Assembly: GCA_963784805.1 (NCBI GenBank)
Contig: CAWASR010000008.1
Span: 434,001 to 498,000 of the forward strand
DNA from: Roseiarcus sp963784805
GTDB taxonomy: Bacteria; Pseudomonadota; Alphaproteobacteria; Rhizobiales; Beijerinckiaceae
Direction: 5' to 3'
DNA: 64,000 nt
Part shown: one piece after another, positions 9,084 through 17,249 of the stretch
Position numbering within the stretch: the first letter of the stretch is position 1
Layout of the letters: each line of letters starts with the position of its first letter
Position numbers and translations under genes: made by a program
The notes under the pieces: generated by a model
Told to the model about the DNA's origin: nothing
What the model saw: the letters and a program-made list of their open reading frames with translations, nothing else
The model's database searches: none

Positions 9084-9293
9084 ATGCTCTCAGAGTGGAT
9101 CAAGTGCGTTTCACGCGACGAAAATTCGACAGTCGTTTATGTAAATATGGCTCACGCCACAACTGTTTTTCAGCACGGCGGCGGTTCACGGATTTGCTTT
9201 GTTGGCGACGCGGAAGATCATGCGGACGTGAGGGAGTCTCCGGAATTAATATTGGCTATGTTGCAGGATGAGAAGAGCGCCTCGCGCAGCTAA
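9084..9293 (+). CDS. Small conserved-looking hypothetical protein
   Basis: A 69-residue protein starting MLSEWIKCVSRDENS. The frame can be read from 9012, but the ATG at 9084 has an excellent GGGAGG at 9073-9078 with a five-base spacer, so I choose it. The body reads VYVNMAHATTVFQHGGG and then ICFVG, ending in VRESPELIL. The pattern suggests a short beta-strand domain. I recall similar unnamed small proteins in alphaproteobacteria, but I cannot assign a function. It has no signal peptide or membrane segment. It stands alone between the hut operon and the SOS cassette. Confidence 0.65.
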   Translation: MLSEWIKCVSRDENSTVVYVNMAHATTVFQHGGGSRICFVGDAEDHADVRESPELILAMLQDEKSASRS

Positions 9294-9410
9294 AGGCGAG
9301 AAGCGCCCGGCCGGGATCCGAAAGGCGCGCAAGCAAGCATAAGGGGTCATTTTGGCAAACTCCCCCTGGCCTCCCCAACTTGACTCTCGCCTCGTTTCGG
9401 TCCAAAACAA

Positions 9411-9425
9411 GAACAAATAGCGAAC
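9411..9425. promoter_or_regulatory. LexA-binding SOS box upstream of imuA
   Basis: The sequence is GAAC-AAATAGC-GAAC, an exact match to the alphaproteobacterial LexA site (GTTC-N7-GTTC read on the other strand). It lies 18 bp before the imuA start, where bound LexA would block transcription of imuA-imuB-dnaE2. Confidence 0.88.
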
Positions 9426-9443
9426 CTATAGGACGCGGACCGA

Positions 9444-10304
9444 ATGTCGCCAGGCGGCAGGGCGGAGGGGATGGCGCGTTTGCGGCGCGCCGTCGCTCAG
9501 ATCGAGGCGGAAGCCGGCCCGGCGAACGGGCGCGCGGCGCGCCGCCTGCCGCTGACGCGCGCGCTCGATTCGGCGCTCGGCGGGGGGCTCATGGACGACG
9601 CCCTGCATGAGATCGTCCCGGCCGAGCCGGCGGACGGGGCGGCGGCGATGGGCTTCGCGCTGGCGCTGGCGGCGCGGTTCTTAAATCAGCGCCCGGCGGC
9701 GGGGCTGGTGATCGGCGAAGGCTTCGCGGGCCAGGAGGCGGGCGCGCTCTACGGGCCCGGCCTCATCGCGCACGGGCTTCCCCTGAGCCGCCTCGTATTC
9801 GTTCATGCGCCCGACGCCAACGCGGCCTTCTGGGCGATGGAGGAGGCGCTCAAATGCGGCGCGCCGGCCGCGGTCGTCGGCGAGATCTGGAATTTGCGGG
9901 GCTACAGCCTCGCCGCCTCCCGCCGCCTGCTGCTGGCCGCGCGCAAGGGCGGGACGCCCGCGCTTCTGGTGCTGGCGAGCGCCTATGGCCAGGCGGAGCG
10001 CCTCTCCAGCGCCGCCGAGACGCGGTTCGAGATCGCCGCCGCGCCGAGCGCGCGCCGGAAGGCGGCGGGCGGCAAGGACCTGCCCGGCCCCTTCGCCTGC
10101 GGGGCGCGGCTGGTGAAGGCGCGGCTCGGGTTTCCGCGCGACGGGCCGTCGCACGCTTGCGACCCGGGCGGCGTTTTCCGTCTGGAATGGCGAAGCGAGG
10201 AACTGGTTTTTAACGAGGACTTGGCTTTTGGCGACCCGGCGATTTCTCTCCCTCTGGCTGCCGCGTCTGGCGACCGACCGCGCGCGGCGTCTGAGCGGCG
10301 TTGA
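9444..10304 (+). CDS. imuA: SOS mutasome accessory protein ImuA
   Basis: A RecA-fold protein of 286 residues that works with ImuB and DnaE2 (ImuC) in DNA-damage-induced, error-prone translesion synthesis. The segments RALDSALGGGL and DDALHEIVP, then WNLRGYSLAASRRLLLAARKG, are typical of ImuA from alphaproteobacteria. The gene starts 18 bp after a perfect SOS box and overlaps the start of imuB by 77 bp, so the two are co-transcribed and probably coupled. Its C-terminal 25 residues overlap imuB and are of low complexity. Confidence 0.88.
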   Translation: MSPGGRAEGMARLRRAVAQIEAEAGPANGRAARRLPLTRALDSALGGGLMDDALHEIVPAEPADGAAAMGFALALAARFLNQRPAAGLVIGEGFAGQEAGALYGPGLIAHGLPLSRLVFVHAPDANAAFWAMEEALKCGAPAAVVGEIWNLRGYSLAASRRLLLAARKGGTPALLVLASAYGQAERLSSAAETRFEIAAAPSARRKAAGGKDLPGPFACGARLVKARLGFPRDGPSHACDPGGVFRLEWRSEELVFNEDLAFGDPAISLPLAAASGDRPRAASERR

Positions 10305-11811
10305 CGAGGCGGCGCCGCTCGCCGCGGTCGCCAGGCTCGCCAACGCCGAGCGGCTCGTGTGCGTCGACGCGGCGGCCGCACGGCTCGGCCTGAGCGCCGG
10401 CCTCACGCTCGCCGACGCGCGCGCGCGCCATCCCGCCCTGATCGCGGTCGAGGCCGAGCCTGCGGAAGACGCGCGGCTGATCGAGCGCCTGTGCGACTGG
10501 TGCTCCCGCTACACCCCGCTCGCCGCGATCGACGGCGCCGACGGGCTCATGCTCGACATTTCCGGCGTCGCCCATCTGTTCGGCGGCGAGGCGGCGCTGG
10601 CCCGGGACTGTCTTAAGCGGCTCGCCGCCCAGGGGATTGGCGCCGCTTTCGGAATCGCCGGCAATCCGCGCGCGTCTTGGGCGCTGGCGCGGTTTTCGAG
10701 CGTGAAGATCGCGCCCGAACCCTTGAGCGACAAGGCCTTCGCCAAACTCTTTCACGATCTGCCGCTCGCGGCGCTTGGCCTCGACGAGAAAACCGTCGCC
10801 GACATGGCGCGGGCGGGCCTGAGACGCATCGGCGACATCGCGCTCAGGCCCCGCGCGCCGATCACGGCCCGGTTCGGCTTCACGCCGATGGCGCGGCTCG
10901 ACGCGCTCAGAGGCCTCGAGCGCGGCTCGATCGCGCCGCGTTTTTCCGCGCCGGATTTCTGCGCCGAGCGGCGGTTCGCCTCGCCGGTGCAGACGATCGA
11001 GGCGATCGAGGCGGGTTTGCGCAAGCTCGCCGACGATCTCGTCGTGCTGCTCGAGCGCCAGGCCAGGGGCGCGAGGCGGATCGAGCTCGGCCTCTATCGC
11101 GTCGACGGCGACGTGCGCCGCATCCGGGTCGGCGCCTCCCGGCCGCTCAACGAGGCGCGCGCGATCGCGCGCCTGTTCGCCGAACGGCTGGCGAGCCCGC
11201 AGGAGGACGCGATCGACGCCGGCTTCGGCGTCGATCTGATGCGCCTCGCGTGCCTTGCCGCCGAGCCGCTCGCGCCCTCTCAAGTCCAGCTCGAGCGCGC
11301 GCACGAGGCCGAGCGCGCGCGGGCGCTCGCCGATCTCATCGACCGCCTGAGCGCGCGGCTGGGGGCGCGCGCGGTGACGCGGCGCGCGCCGATCGAGGCG
11401 CATCTGCCCGAACAGGCCGAGGCGGCCAAGCCAGCGGCGCTGGGAGAAGCGCGCGCGTGGGGAGAGGGAAGCCGTCATTGCCAGGAGCGCAGCGACGAAG
11501 CAATCCAGAAGTCGGGCGCGCCGGCGCGGCCTTTGCGGCTCTTCGTCCGTCCCGAGCCGATCGAGGCGCTGGCCGAAGTGCCCGACGGCCCGCCGTTGCG
11601 CTTCCGCTGGCGGCGCGTGCTGCACGACGTCGCCGCCATCGAGGGCCCGGAACGCATCGCCGCCCCCTGGTGGCGGCGCGCCGACGCGCCGACGCGCGAC
11701 TATTTCCGCGCCGAGGATTCTTCCGGCCGCCGCTTCTGGCTCTATCGCGAAGGCCTCTGGGGCCGCGAGACAGCGCGGGCGCGATGGTTTCTGCACGGGG
11801 TGTTCGGGTGA
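10228..11811 (+). CDS. imuB: Y-family polymerase-like protein ImuB, with an in-frame repeat insertion
   Basis: A 527-residue Y-family polymerase homologue that bridges ImuA, DnaE2 and the beta clamp. ImuB lacks polymerase catalysis, and here too the expected catalytic acidic residues are not evident. Recognisable blocks are SLWLPRLATDRARR at the start, LFGGEAALARDC, and RRIGDIALRPRAPI. The C-terminus has RLFVRPEPIEAL and PWWRRADAPTRDYFRAED. The start is TTG at 10228, before the imuA stop. Residues from about 413 to 428 (GSRHCQERSDEAIQ) are encoded by a dispersed palindromic repeat spliced in frame. The insertion falls in a linker between the core and the C-terminal region, so function may be retained. 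Confidence 0.9.
   Translation: MATRRFLSLWLPRLATDRARRLSGVDEAAPLAAVARLANAERLVCVDAAAARLGLSAGLTLADARARHPALIAVEAEPAEDARLIERLCDWCSRYTPLAAIDGADGLMLDISGVAHLFGGEAALARDCLKRLAAQGIGAAFGIAGNPRASWALARFSSVKIAPEPLSDKAFAKLFHDLPLAALGLDEKTVADMARAGLRRIGDIALRPRAPITARFGFTPMARLDALRGLERGSIAPRFSAPDFCAERRFASPVQTIEAIEAGLRKLADDLVVLLERQARGARRIELGLYRVDGDVRRIRVGASRPLNEARAIARLFAERLASPQEDAIDAGFGVDLMRLACLAAEPLAPSQVQLERAHEAERARALADLIDRLSARLGARAVTRRAPIEAHLPEQAEAAKPAALGEARAWGEGSRHCQERSDEAIQKSGAPARPLRLFVRPEPIEALAEVPDGPPLRFRWRRVLHDVAAIEGPERIAAPWWRRADAPTRDYFRAEDSSGRRFWLYREGLWGRETARARWFLHGVFG
11473..11509 (+). repeat. Family A repeat inside imuB
   Basis: The sequence starts GTCATTGC and ends GAAGCAATCCAG. It is a diverged copy of the 29-bp inverted repeat that flanks the GIY-YIG gene at 28938-28966 and 29523-29551, with small insertions. 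It is read through in frame as part of ImuB. Confidence 0.8.
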
Positions 11812-11818
11812 TGCAGAA

Positions 11819-11869
11819 CCCTTCTCCCCGCACAGCCCGTCTTTCGACGCCCTATGCGGGGAGAAGGGG
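11819..11869. repeat. Family C palindrome between imuB and dnaE2
   Basis: An inverted repeat with arms CCCTTCTCCCCGCA and TGCGGGGAGAAGGG around a loop of 22 bases. It fills the space between the imuB stop and the GTG start of dnaE2. Its right arm, GAGAAGGGGG, directly abuts the start codon and would form the ribosome binding region of dnaE2. The same core recurs twice more at 12272-12399 and 14373-14426. Confidence 0.85.
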
Positions 11870-12271
11870 GTGATCCGCTCCGAGCCGCGGTTCGCCGAAC
11901 TGGCGGCGATGACGAATTTTTCGTTCCTGCGCGGGGCCTCGCATCCCGAGGAGATGGTCGCTTTCGCGGCCGGGCTCGGGTTCGCGGGGATCGGGGTCGC
12001 GGATCGCAACACGCTGGCTGGCGTCGTGCGCGCGCATGTTTACGCGCGCGAGAACGCCGCGGCGATGGGCGGCATGCGGGTCGTTCCCGGGGCCCGGCTC
12101 GCCTTCATCGACGGCGCGCCGGACGTGCTCGCCTATCCTAGGAACCGGGCCGCCTATGGCCGGCTGTGCCGGATCCTGACGGCGGGAAACCTGCGCGCGC
12201 CCAAGGGCGAATGCTGGCTCAGCCTCGACGACCTTTTGGAGCATGGCGAGGGGCTGCAGGCGGTGGCGATG

Positions 12272-12399
12272 CCCCTCATCCGGCGCTTCGCGCCACCTTC
12301 TCCCGCAGGCGGGAGAAGGGGCGCGCTCCCTCTCCCGCAAAGCCCGTCGAGCGACGGGCGTCTGTCGACGCCCTATGCGGGAGAGGGCCGGGGCGAGGG
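12272..12399. repeat. Family C palindromic repeat pair inside dnaE2 (PHP region)
   Basis: The left unit begins CCCCTCATCCGGC and contains CCTTCTCCCGC facing GCGGGAGAAGG (12296-12319). The right unit has CCCTCTCCCGCA facing TGCGGGAGAGGG (12328-12387). The block is translated in frame as a proline/glycine/arginine-rich insert not expected in DnaE2. It shares the CGACGCCCTATGCGGG segment with the copy at 11819-11869. Confidence 0.85.
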
Positions 12400-14372
12400 C
12401 GCTTGCGTCGCCCTTCTCCGCGAAGCCTTCGGCGCGCGCCTGTGGATCGGCGCCAGCCTGACCTATGGCGCGGACATGCGCGGCGGGCTGGCGCGGCGGG
12501 CCGCGCTCGCGCGCGCGGCCGGCGCGCCGCTTCTGGCGACCAACGACGCGCTGATGCATGCGCCCGAACGGCGCGCGCTCGCCGACGTCCTCGCCTGCAT
12601 CCGCGAGAAAACGACGCTCGAAGCCGCGGGGCGCCTGACGCAGGCCAACGCCGAGCGCCATCTGAAAGCCCCAAGCGAAATGGCGCGCCTGTTCGCCGAG
12701 GCGCCGGCGGCGACGGAAGAGACGATCCGCTTCCTCGACGGCCTAGAGTTCAGTCTCGACGAAATGGCCCATTGCTATCCGGAAGAGCTGCGCGAGGGCT
12801 ACGCCACGCCGCAGGCCGCGCTCGAAGCCTTCGCGCAAGCCGGCGCGCGCGCGCGCTATCCTGGCGGCGTGCCGGAACGGACGCGCGAGGCGCTCACCCA
12901 CGAACTGGCGCTGATCGCGACGCTCGGCTATGCGCCCTACTTCCTCACCGTGCACGACATCGTGCGCTTCGCCCGCACGCGCGGAATCCTGTGCCAGGGC
13001 CGCGGCTCGGCGGCAAATTCCGCGGTCTGCTTCTGCCTCGGGATCACCGAGGTCGACCCGGCGCGATTCGATCTCCTGTTCGAGCGCTTCGTCTCGCCCG
13101 AGCGCAACGAGCCGCCGGACATCGACGTCGACTTCGAGCACGAGCGGCGCGAGGAGGTGATCCAGTACATCTACCAGCGCTACGGGCGCGAGCGCGCCGG
13201 CCTCGCGAGCGCGGTGACGACCTATCGCACCCGCTCGGCGATCCGCGAGACGGCCAAGGTCTTTGGCCTGACCGACGACATCATCACGGCGCTCAACGCG
13301 ACCGCCTGGGGCCATGACTCGACGCCGATCGACGGAACCCGCGTGCGCGAGGCGGGCCTCGATCCCGCCGATCCGACGCTCGCGCTGGCGCTGAGGATGG
13401 CTCGGGAGCTGACCGGCTTCCCGCGCCATCTGACCCAGCACAGCGGCGGCTTCGTCATCACCCGCGACCGGCTCGACGAAGTCGCGCCGGTGATGAACGC
13501 GGCGATGGAGGGGCGCACCACGATCGAATGGGACAAGGACGATCTCGACGCGCTGGGCCTGCTTAAGGTCGACGTGCTCGCGCTCGGCATGCTGACCGCG
13601 CTCTCGAAGGGCTTCGACCTTCTCGATCGCCATTACGGCCAACGCCTGACGCTGGCGGCCGTCCCGCCCGAGGAGCCCCAGGTCTATGCGATGATCAAGC
13701 GCGCCGACACGATCGGCGTGTTCCAGATCGAGAGCCGGGCGCAGATGTCGATGCTGCCGCGCCTGAAGCCGGAAACGTTCTACGATCTCGTCATCGAGGT
13801 CGCGATCGTGCGCCCCGGCCCGATCCAGGGCGACATGGTTCATCCCTACCTGCGCCGCCGGCAGGGCCTCGAAGACGTCTCCTATCCCTCGCGCGAGCTG
13901 GAGGCGGTGCTGAAGAAGACGCTCGGCGTGCCTTTGTTCCAGGAGCAGGCGATGAAGATCGCCATTGTCGCGGCCGGATTCACGCCCTCGGAAGCCGACC
14001 GGTTGCGCCGCGCGATGGCGACCTTCCGCCGGGTCGGCACGATCGCGACGTTTGAGAAAAAAATGATCGAGGGCATGGCGGCCAGGGGCTACGAGCGCGA
14101 TTTCGCCGAGCGCTGCTTCCGCCAGATCGAGGGCTTTGGCGAATACGGCTTTCCCGAGAGCCATGCGGCGAGCTTCGCGCTTCTCGTTTACGCCTCGTGC
14201 TGGATGAAGTGCCGCTACCCGGACGTCTTCGCCGCAGCGATGCTGAACGCCCAGCCGCTCGGCTTCTACGCGCCGGCGCAGCTCGTGCGCGACGCGCGCG
14301 AGCACGGGGTCGAGGTGCGCGAGGTCGACGTGAACCTGTCGGACTGGGACTGCACGCTGGAGGCTCGCGCAG

Positions 14373-14426
14373 CCCCTCATCCGGCCGCTGCGCAGCCACC
14401 TTCTCCCCGCGAGCGGGGAGAAGGGG
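14373..14426. repeat. Family C palindromic repeat inside dnaE2 (C-terminal region)
   Basis: A 54-bp element starting CCCCTCATCCGG and ending in the hairpin CCTTCTCCCCGC-GA-GCGGGGAGAAGG. Its length is a multiple of three, so it adds 18 residues in frame, just before HPRHASMVEHIR. It lies about 60 bp upstream of the frameshift. Confidence 0.85.
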
Positions 14427-15382
14427 TCCACCCCCGCCACGCCTCCATGGTCGAGCACATCCGCGCGACCCATGCCGTGCGCTTGGCTTGAGGCAGATCG
14501 TCGGGATCAGGGAGGACGACATGCGCCGGCTCGTCGAGCGGCGGGGGCAGCCTTATGATTCGGTGCGCGACCTCTGGCTCAGGAGCGGCCTCAGTCCCGC
14601 CACGCTCGAAAAGCTCGCCGACGCCGACGCCTTCCGCTCGCTCGGCCTCGACCGGCGGCAGGCCCTATGGGCGGCGCGCGGCCTCGACCGGGTCGGCGAT
14701 CAGGACGATCTGCCGCTGTTCGCCAGCCGGCCCGAACGCGACGCGGAGCCCGACGCAAAACTGCCGCCGATGCCGCTCGGCGCGCATGTGGTCGAGGACT
14801 ACCGGCGCCTGTCGCTGTCGCTCAAGGCCCATCCGACCTCGTTCATGCGCGCCCGCCTTTCCGCACGGGGGATCGTGCGCTCCGATGCGCTTGCCTCGGT
14901 CAGGAGCGGCGAGCGCGTGACGGTCGCCGGCCTGGTGCTGGTGCGCCAGCGCCCCGGCACCGCCAAGGGCGTCATCTTCATGACGCTGGAGGACGAGACG
15001 GGCGTCGCCAACGTCATCGTGTGGCCGAAAGCGTTCGAGCGCTTGCGCGCCATCGTGCTCGGCGCCCGCTTCGTCGCCGTGACCGGCAAGCTGCAGAACG
15101 AGTCGGGCGTCATCCACATCGTCGCCGAGCGCATGAGCGATCTGACGCCGATGCTGGGCCTGCTGTCGGAGGCGGGCGACCAAATCGGCGCTCTCGCGCG
15201 CGCCGACGAAGTGCGCCGGCCGCAACCGACCATAGCGCAAAAGCGCCAGGGCAATCGCTTCGCGCAAGTCCCGCGGCTCGACGAGCCGCGGCCGCCGGCG
15301 GGCCTGCCGCTCGAAACCGTCGAGGCGAACCGAGCGATGCCGGCGGGACGGAATTTCCAATGAGCCGGCGCCGGGTGCGAGC

Positions 15383-15769
15383 CTACCCCCTCGCCGCCAG
15401 CGGATGCGCGACAAGGGCGCGGTCGACGGTGAGGAGGCGCAGGCCCTCGACCTGACATTGCGCGAGCAGCATCCGGTCAAACGGATCGCGCGTCGTCGGC
15501 TCCGGTTCGACGGAAGCTAGCGCGTGGCGCTCGTCGATCGCGACAATCCTGACGCCGAGGCCTTCGAGAAGCTCGGGCAGGGCGCCGAGTTCGTGCGTCA
15601 GCTTCAGTTTGCCCAGGCGGCATTTGATCGCGATCTCCCAAAGGCTCGCCGCGCTCAAGTGATGCTCGTTGCCGCCATCGCTCAACAATGCCGCGGCCGC
15701 CGCGGGCAGGCTGGCCGCGCCGGGGCCGATCAGAGCCAGCAGGATACGGGTGTCGAGCAGTAGCCTCAT
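15383..15769 (-). CDS. PIN-domain toxin (VapC family)
   Basis: A 128-residue PIN-domain ribonuclease, the probable toxin of a type II toxin-antitoxin pair. The acidic active-site residues are visible: Asp6 (LLLDTRILL), Glu45 (SLWEIAIK), Asp95 and Asp98 (TRDPFDRML) and Asp116 (TVDRAL). The start ATG overlaps the antitoxin stop by 4 bp, as expected for coupled antitoxin-first expression. The closest type is the group of VapC-like proteins that pair with Phd/YefM antitoxins. The RNA target cannot be predicted from sequence. Confidence 0.85.
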   Translation of the reverse strand: MRLLLDTRILLALIGPGAASLPAAAAALLSDGGNEHHLSAASLWEIAIKCRLGKLKLTHELGALPELLEGLGVRIVAIDERHALASVEPEPTTRDPFDRMLLAQCQVEGLRLLTVDRALVAHPLAARG

Positions 15770-16035
15770 GCGCCGGGCGGCAACGGGCGCAGCAGAAAAT
15801 CCTCCGGCAGCGGATCGTCGAAATCATCGGCGATGAAGGCAACGATCGTTTCGATCCCGCGCTTGCGCTTGAATTCCTCAATCGCTTCGAGGCGAAGACC
15901 TTTGCGCGGCCGGTGCGGCGTCAATTCAAGGACAGGGGCGCCGTTGCGCGTGACAAGGATCGTCGCGCCGCGCTCGACCTCGCGCGCGAGTTCGGTCAGA
16001 CGATTCTTCGCTTCCCGGATGGTTACAGTCTTCAC
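15766..16035 (-). CDS. Phd/YefM-type antitoxin
   Basis: The protein starts VKTVTIREAKNRLTEL, the hallmark of Phd/YefM antitoxins, which bind DNA with the N-terminal fold and neutralise a partner toxin with the C-terminal tail. RGATILVTRNGAPVLEL completes the fold. I choose the GTG at 16035, which gives 89 residues. The upstream ATG at 16071 would add 12 residues that do not fit the family and would run through the tandem operator repeat. It pairs with the PIN toxin that follows with a 4-bp overlap. Confidence 0.85.
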   Translation of the reverse strand: MKTVTIREAKNRLTELAREVERGATILVTRNGAPVLELTPHRPRKGLRLEAIEEFKRKRGIETIVAFIADDFDDPLPEDFLLRPLPPGA

Positions 16036-16043
16036 GCCGCCGT

Positions 16044-16063
16044 TGTAGCCACATGTAGCCACA
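16044..16063. promoter_or_regulatory. Tandem 10-bp repeat, probable antitoxin operator
   Basis: TGTAGCCACA occurs twice in perfect tandem, eight bases upstream of the antitoxin GTG. Phd/YefM antitoxins repress their own promoters by binding repeated sites of this length, so this is a likely autoregulatory operator. Confidence 0.6.
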
Positions 16064-16276
16064 ATGTCCATAGGCCGTCGCTGGAGAGGCGCGAGCGCAG
16101 AAGGGATCGCGACCTGGACCAGCGCGCAGCCAGGCCGGCCGCTCAGCTCGGCGGAGCGGCATGCGGCGATAAACCGGGTCCCAAACGATTGAAATGATTG
16201 AACCGACTGAGAAAAACGGCGGTAAAAACGCTCGATCAGGCGACCTTAAGGCCCGCGCTGCTTCGACAGTCCGCGA

Positions 16277-17186
16277 TCATTGAGGCTTGGCGCCGCCGCC
16301 CTTCAGCGCGTCGGCGAGCCGCACTTTCGCCGATCCCGGCTTGAGCGGCTTGGGCTGGCTTTGGTGCGGGGCCCAGCCGCTCAGCCACAGAATGTCGAAG
16401 GTCGCGCGCAGCCGCCCATCCGGGTCGGCGAAGCGCTCGGCATAGACCTCGCCCGCGCGCGCGAGCACGTCGCGCCGCAGCGGCTTGCGGCTGCGGGCGT
16501 GAAGCGCGTTGGCGGCGCCGAAGGCGCGCAGGTCCGCCAGCAGCGCCAGAATATCGGCGTAGCGCACGCTCGCGCGGTCGAGATCGACCACCGGCAGCGC
16601 AAGACCCGCCCGTTGCGCCAGCGAGCCCAGCGCGCGCACCTCGACGAAGGGCGCAACCCGCGGCGATGCGCCGCCGAGAATCTCGCTCTCCGCGATCGTC
16701 AGAACTCTGGCGAAGCTCGGTCAGACTGTCGCCGCCCATGATCGCCGCCAGCAGAAGGCCGTCGGCTCTGAGCGCGCGCCGCATCTGGATCAGCGCGCCC
16801 GGCAGATCGTTGACGGTCTGCAACGCCAGCAGCGAGACGGCGAGGTCGAGACGGCCCTCTGCGACCGGCAGGCGCTCGAGATCGCCGACGGCCTTGAGAA
16901 AGCCGCCCGCTCCCATGCTCGCCTCCGTCGGGGCCAGCCGGATCACGCAATCGGTCTGCCCGCCGGCCGCGAGCGCGGCGGCGCCGTGGGGACCGGGCGA
17001 GCCGAAATCGGCGGCGACCGCGAACCGGCGCTTGACCAGCGACAGGCGCTCGGCGAGCTCCTGGGCCGCGCGCAGAAGCAGAAAGTCCGCCTTCGCGCCG
17101 GAGCGCGATTGAGCCCAGGCGCGATTCAGGCGGCGATTGACGAGGCCGCGATCAAAAATCCGCGGCGGCGGGGACCCTTGCGACAC
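16277..17186 (-). pseudogene. SAM-dependent methyltransferase (BioC/NDUFAF5-like), frameshifted
   Basis: The first frame carries PPPRIFDRGLVNRRLNRA, a worn Rossmann region, LPVAEGRLDLAVSLLALQ and MGGDSLTELRQ, as in alphaproteobacterial homologues of the mitochondrial complex I assembly methyltransferase NDUFAF5. The expected continuation, LTIAESEILGGASPRVAPF and then VRALGSLAQRAGLALPVVD, is found in another frame down to the TGA at 16277. An extra base near 16703-16704 accounts for the switch. The start is taken at the GTG at 17186 with AAGGG upstream. The gene is divergent from comF. Both halves look intact, so the indel may be a sequencing error. If real, the enzyme loses its C-terminal half. 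Confidence 0.8.
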
Positions 17187-17249
17187 GGCCGCCCTTATGC
17201 GCCGCGAACGCCTCTCGCGCAAAGTCCCGCGCCGCGCTAACCTCGTCCG

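Larger units (their letters stand above)
11870..15363 (+). pseudogene. dnaE2: Error-prone DNA polymerase DnaE2/ImuC, interrupted by a one-base frameshift
   Basis: Second-copy DNA polymerase III alpha subunit, the catalytic member of the ImuA-ImuB-DnaE2 mutasome. The N-terminal PHP domain begins FSFLRGASHPEE at about residue 18. The polymerase catalytic motif PDIDVDFEHERRE is at about 412-424. The C-terminal OB-fold, with VTVAGLVLVRQRPG and VANVIVWPKAFE, is also present. The first frame ends with TGA at 14489-14491, just after ATHAVRL. The family sequence resumes in the +1 frame as GLRQIVGIREDDMRRLV. Adding one G to TTGGCTTGAGG near 14485 restores VRLGLRQIVG, so a single-base deletion explains the break. 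Two in-frame palindromic repeats add residues at about 135-177 and 835-852. The start is GTG at 11870. The frameshift may be a real inactivation or an assembly error. Conservation on both sides of it suggests that it is recent or artefactual. Confidence 0.88.

Noticed and set aside
10228..11811. Loss of catalytic acidic residues in ImuB read as decay
   Set aside because: ImuB proteins are known to be catalytically inactive Y-family homologues, so this is expected.
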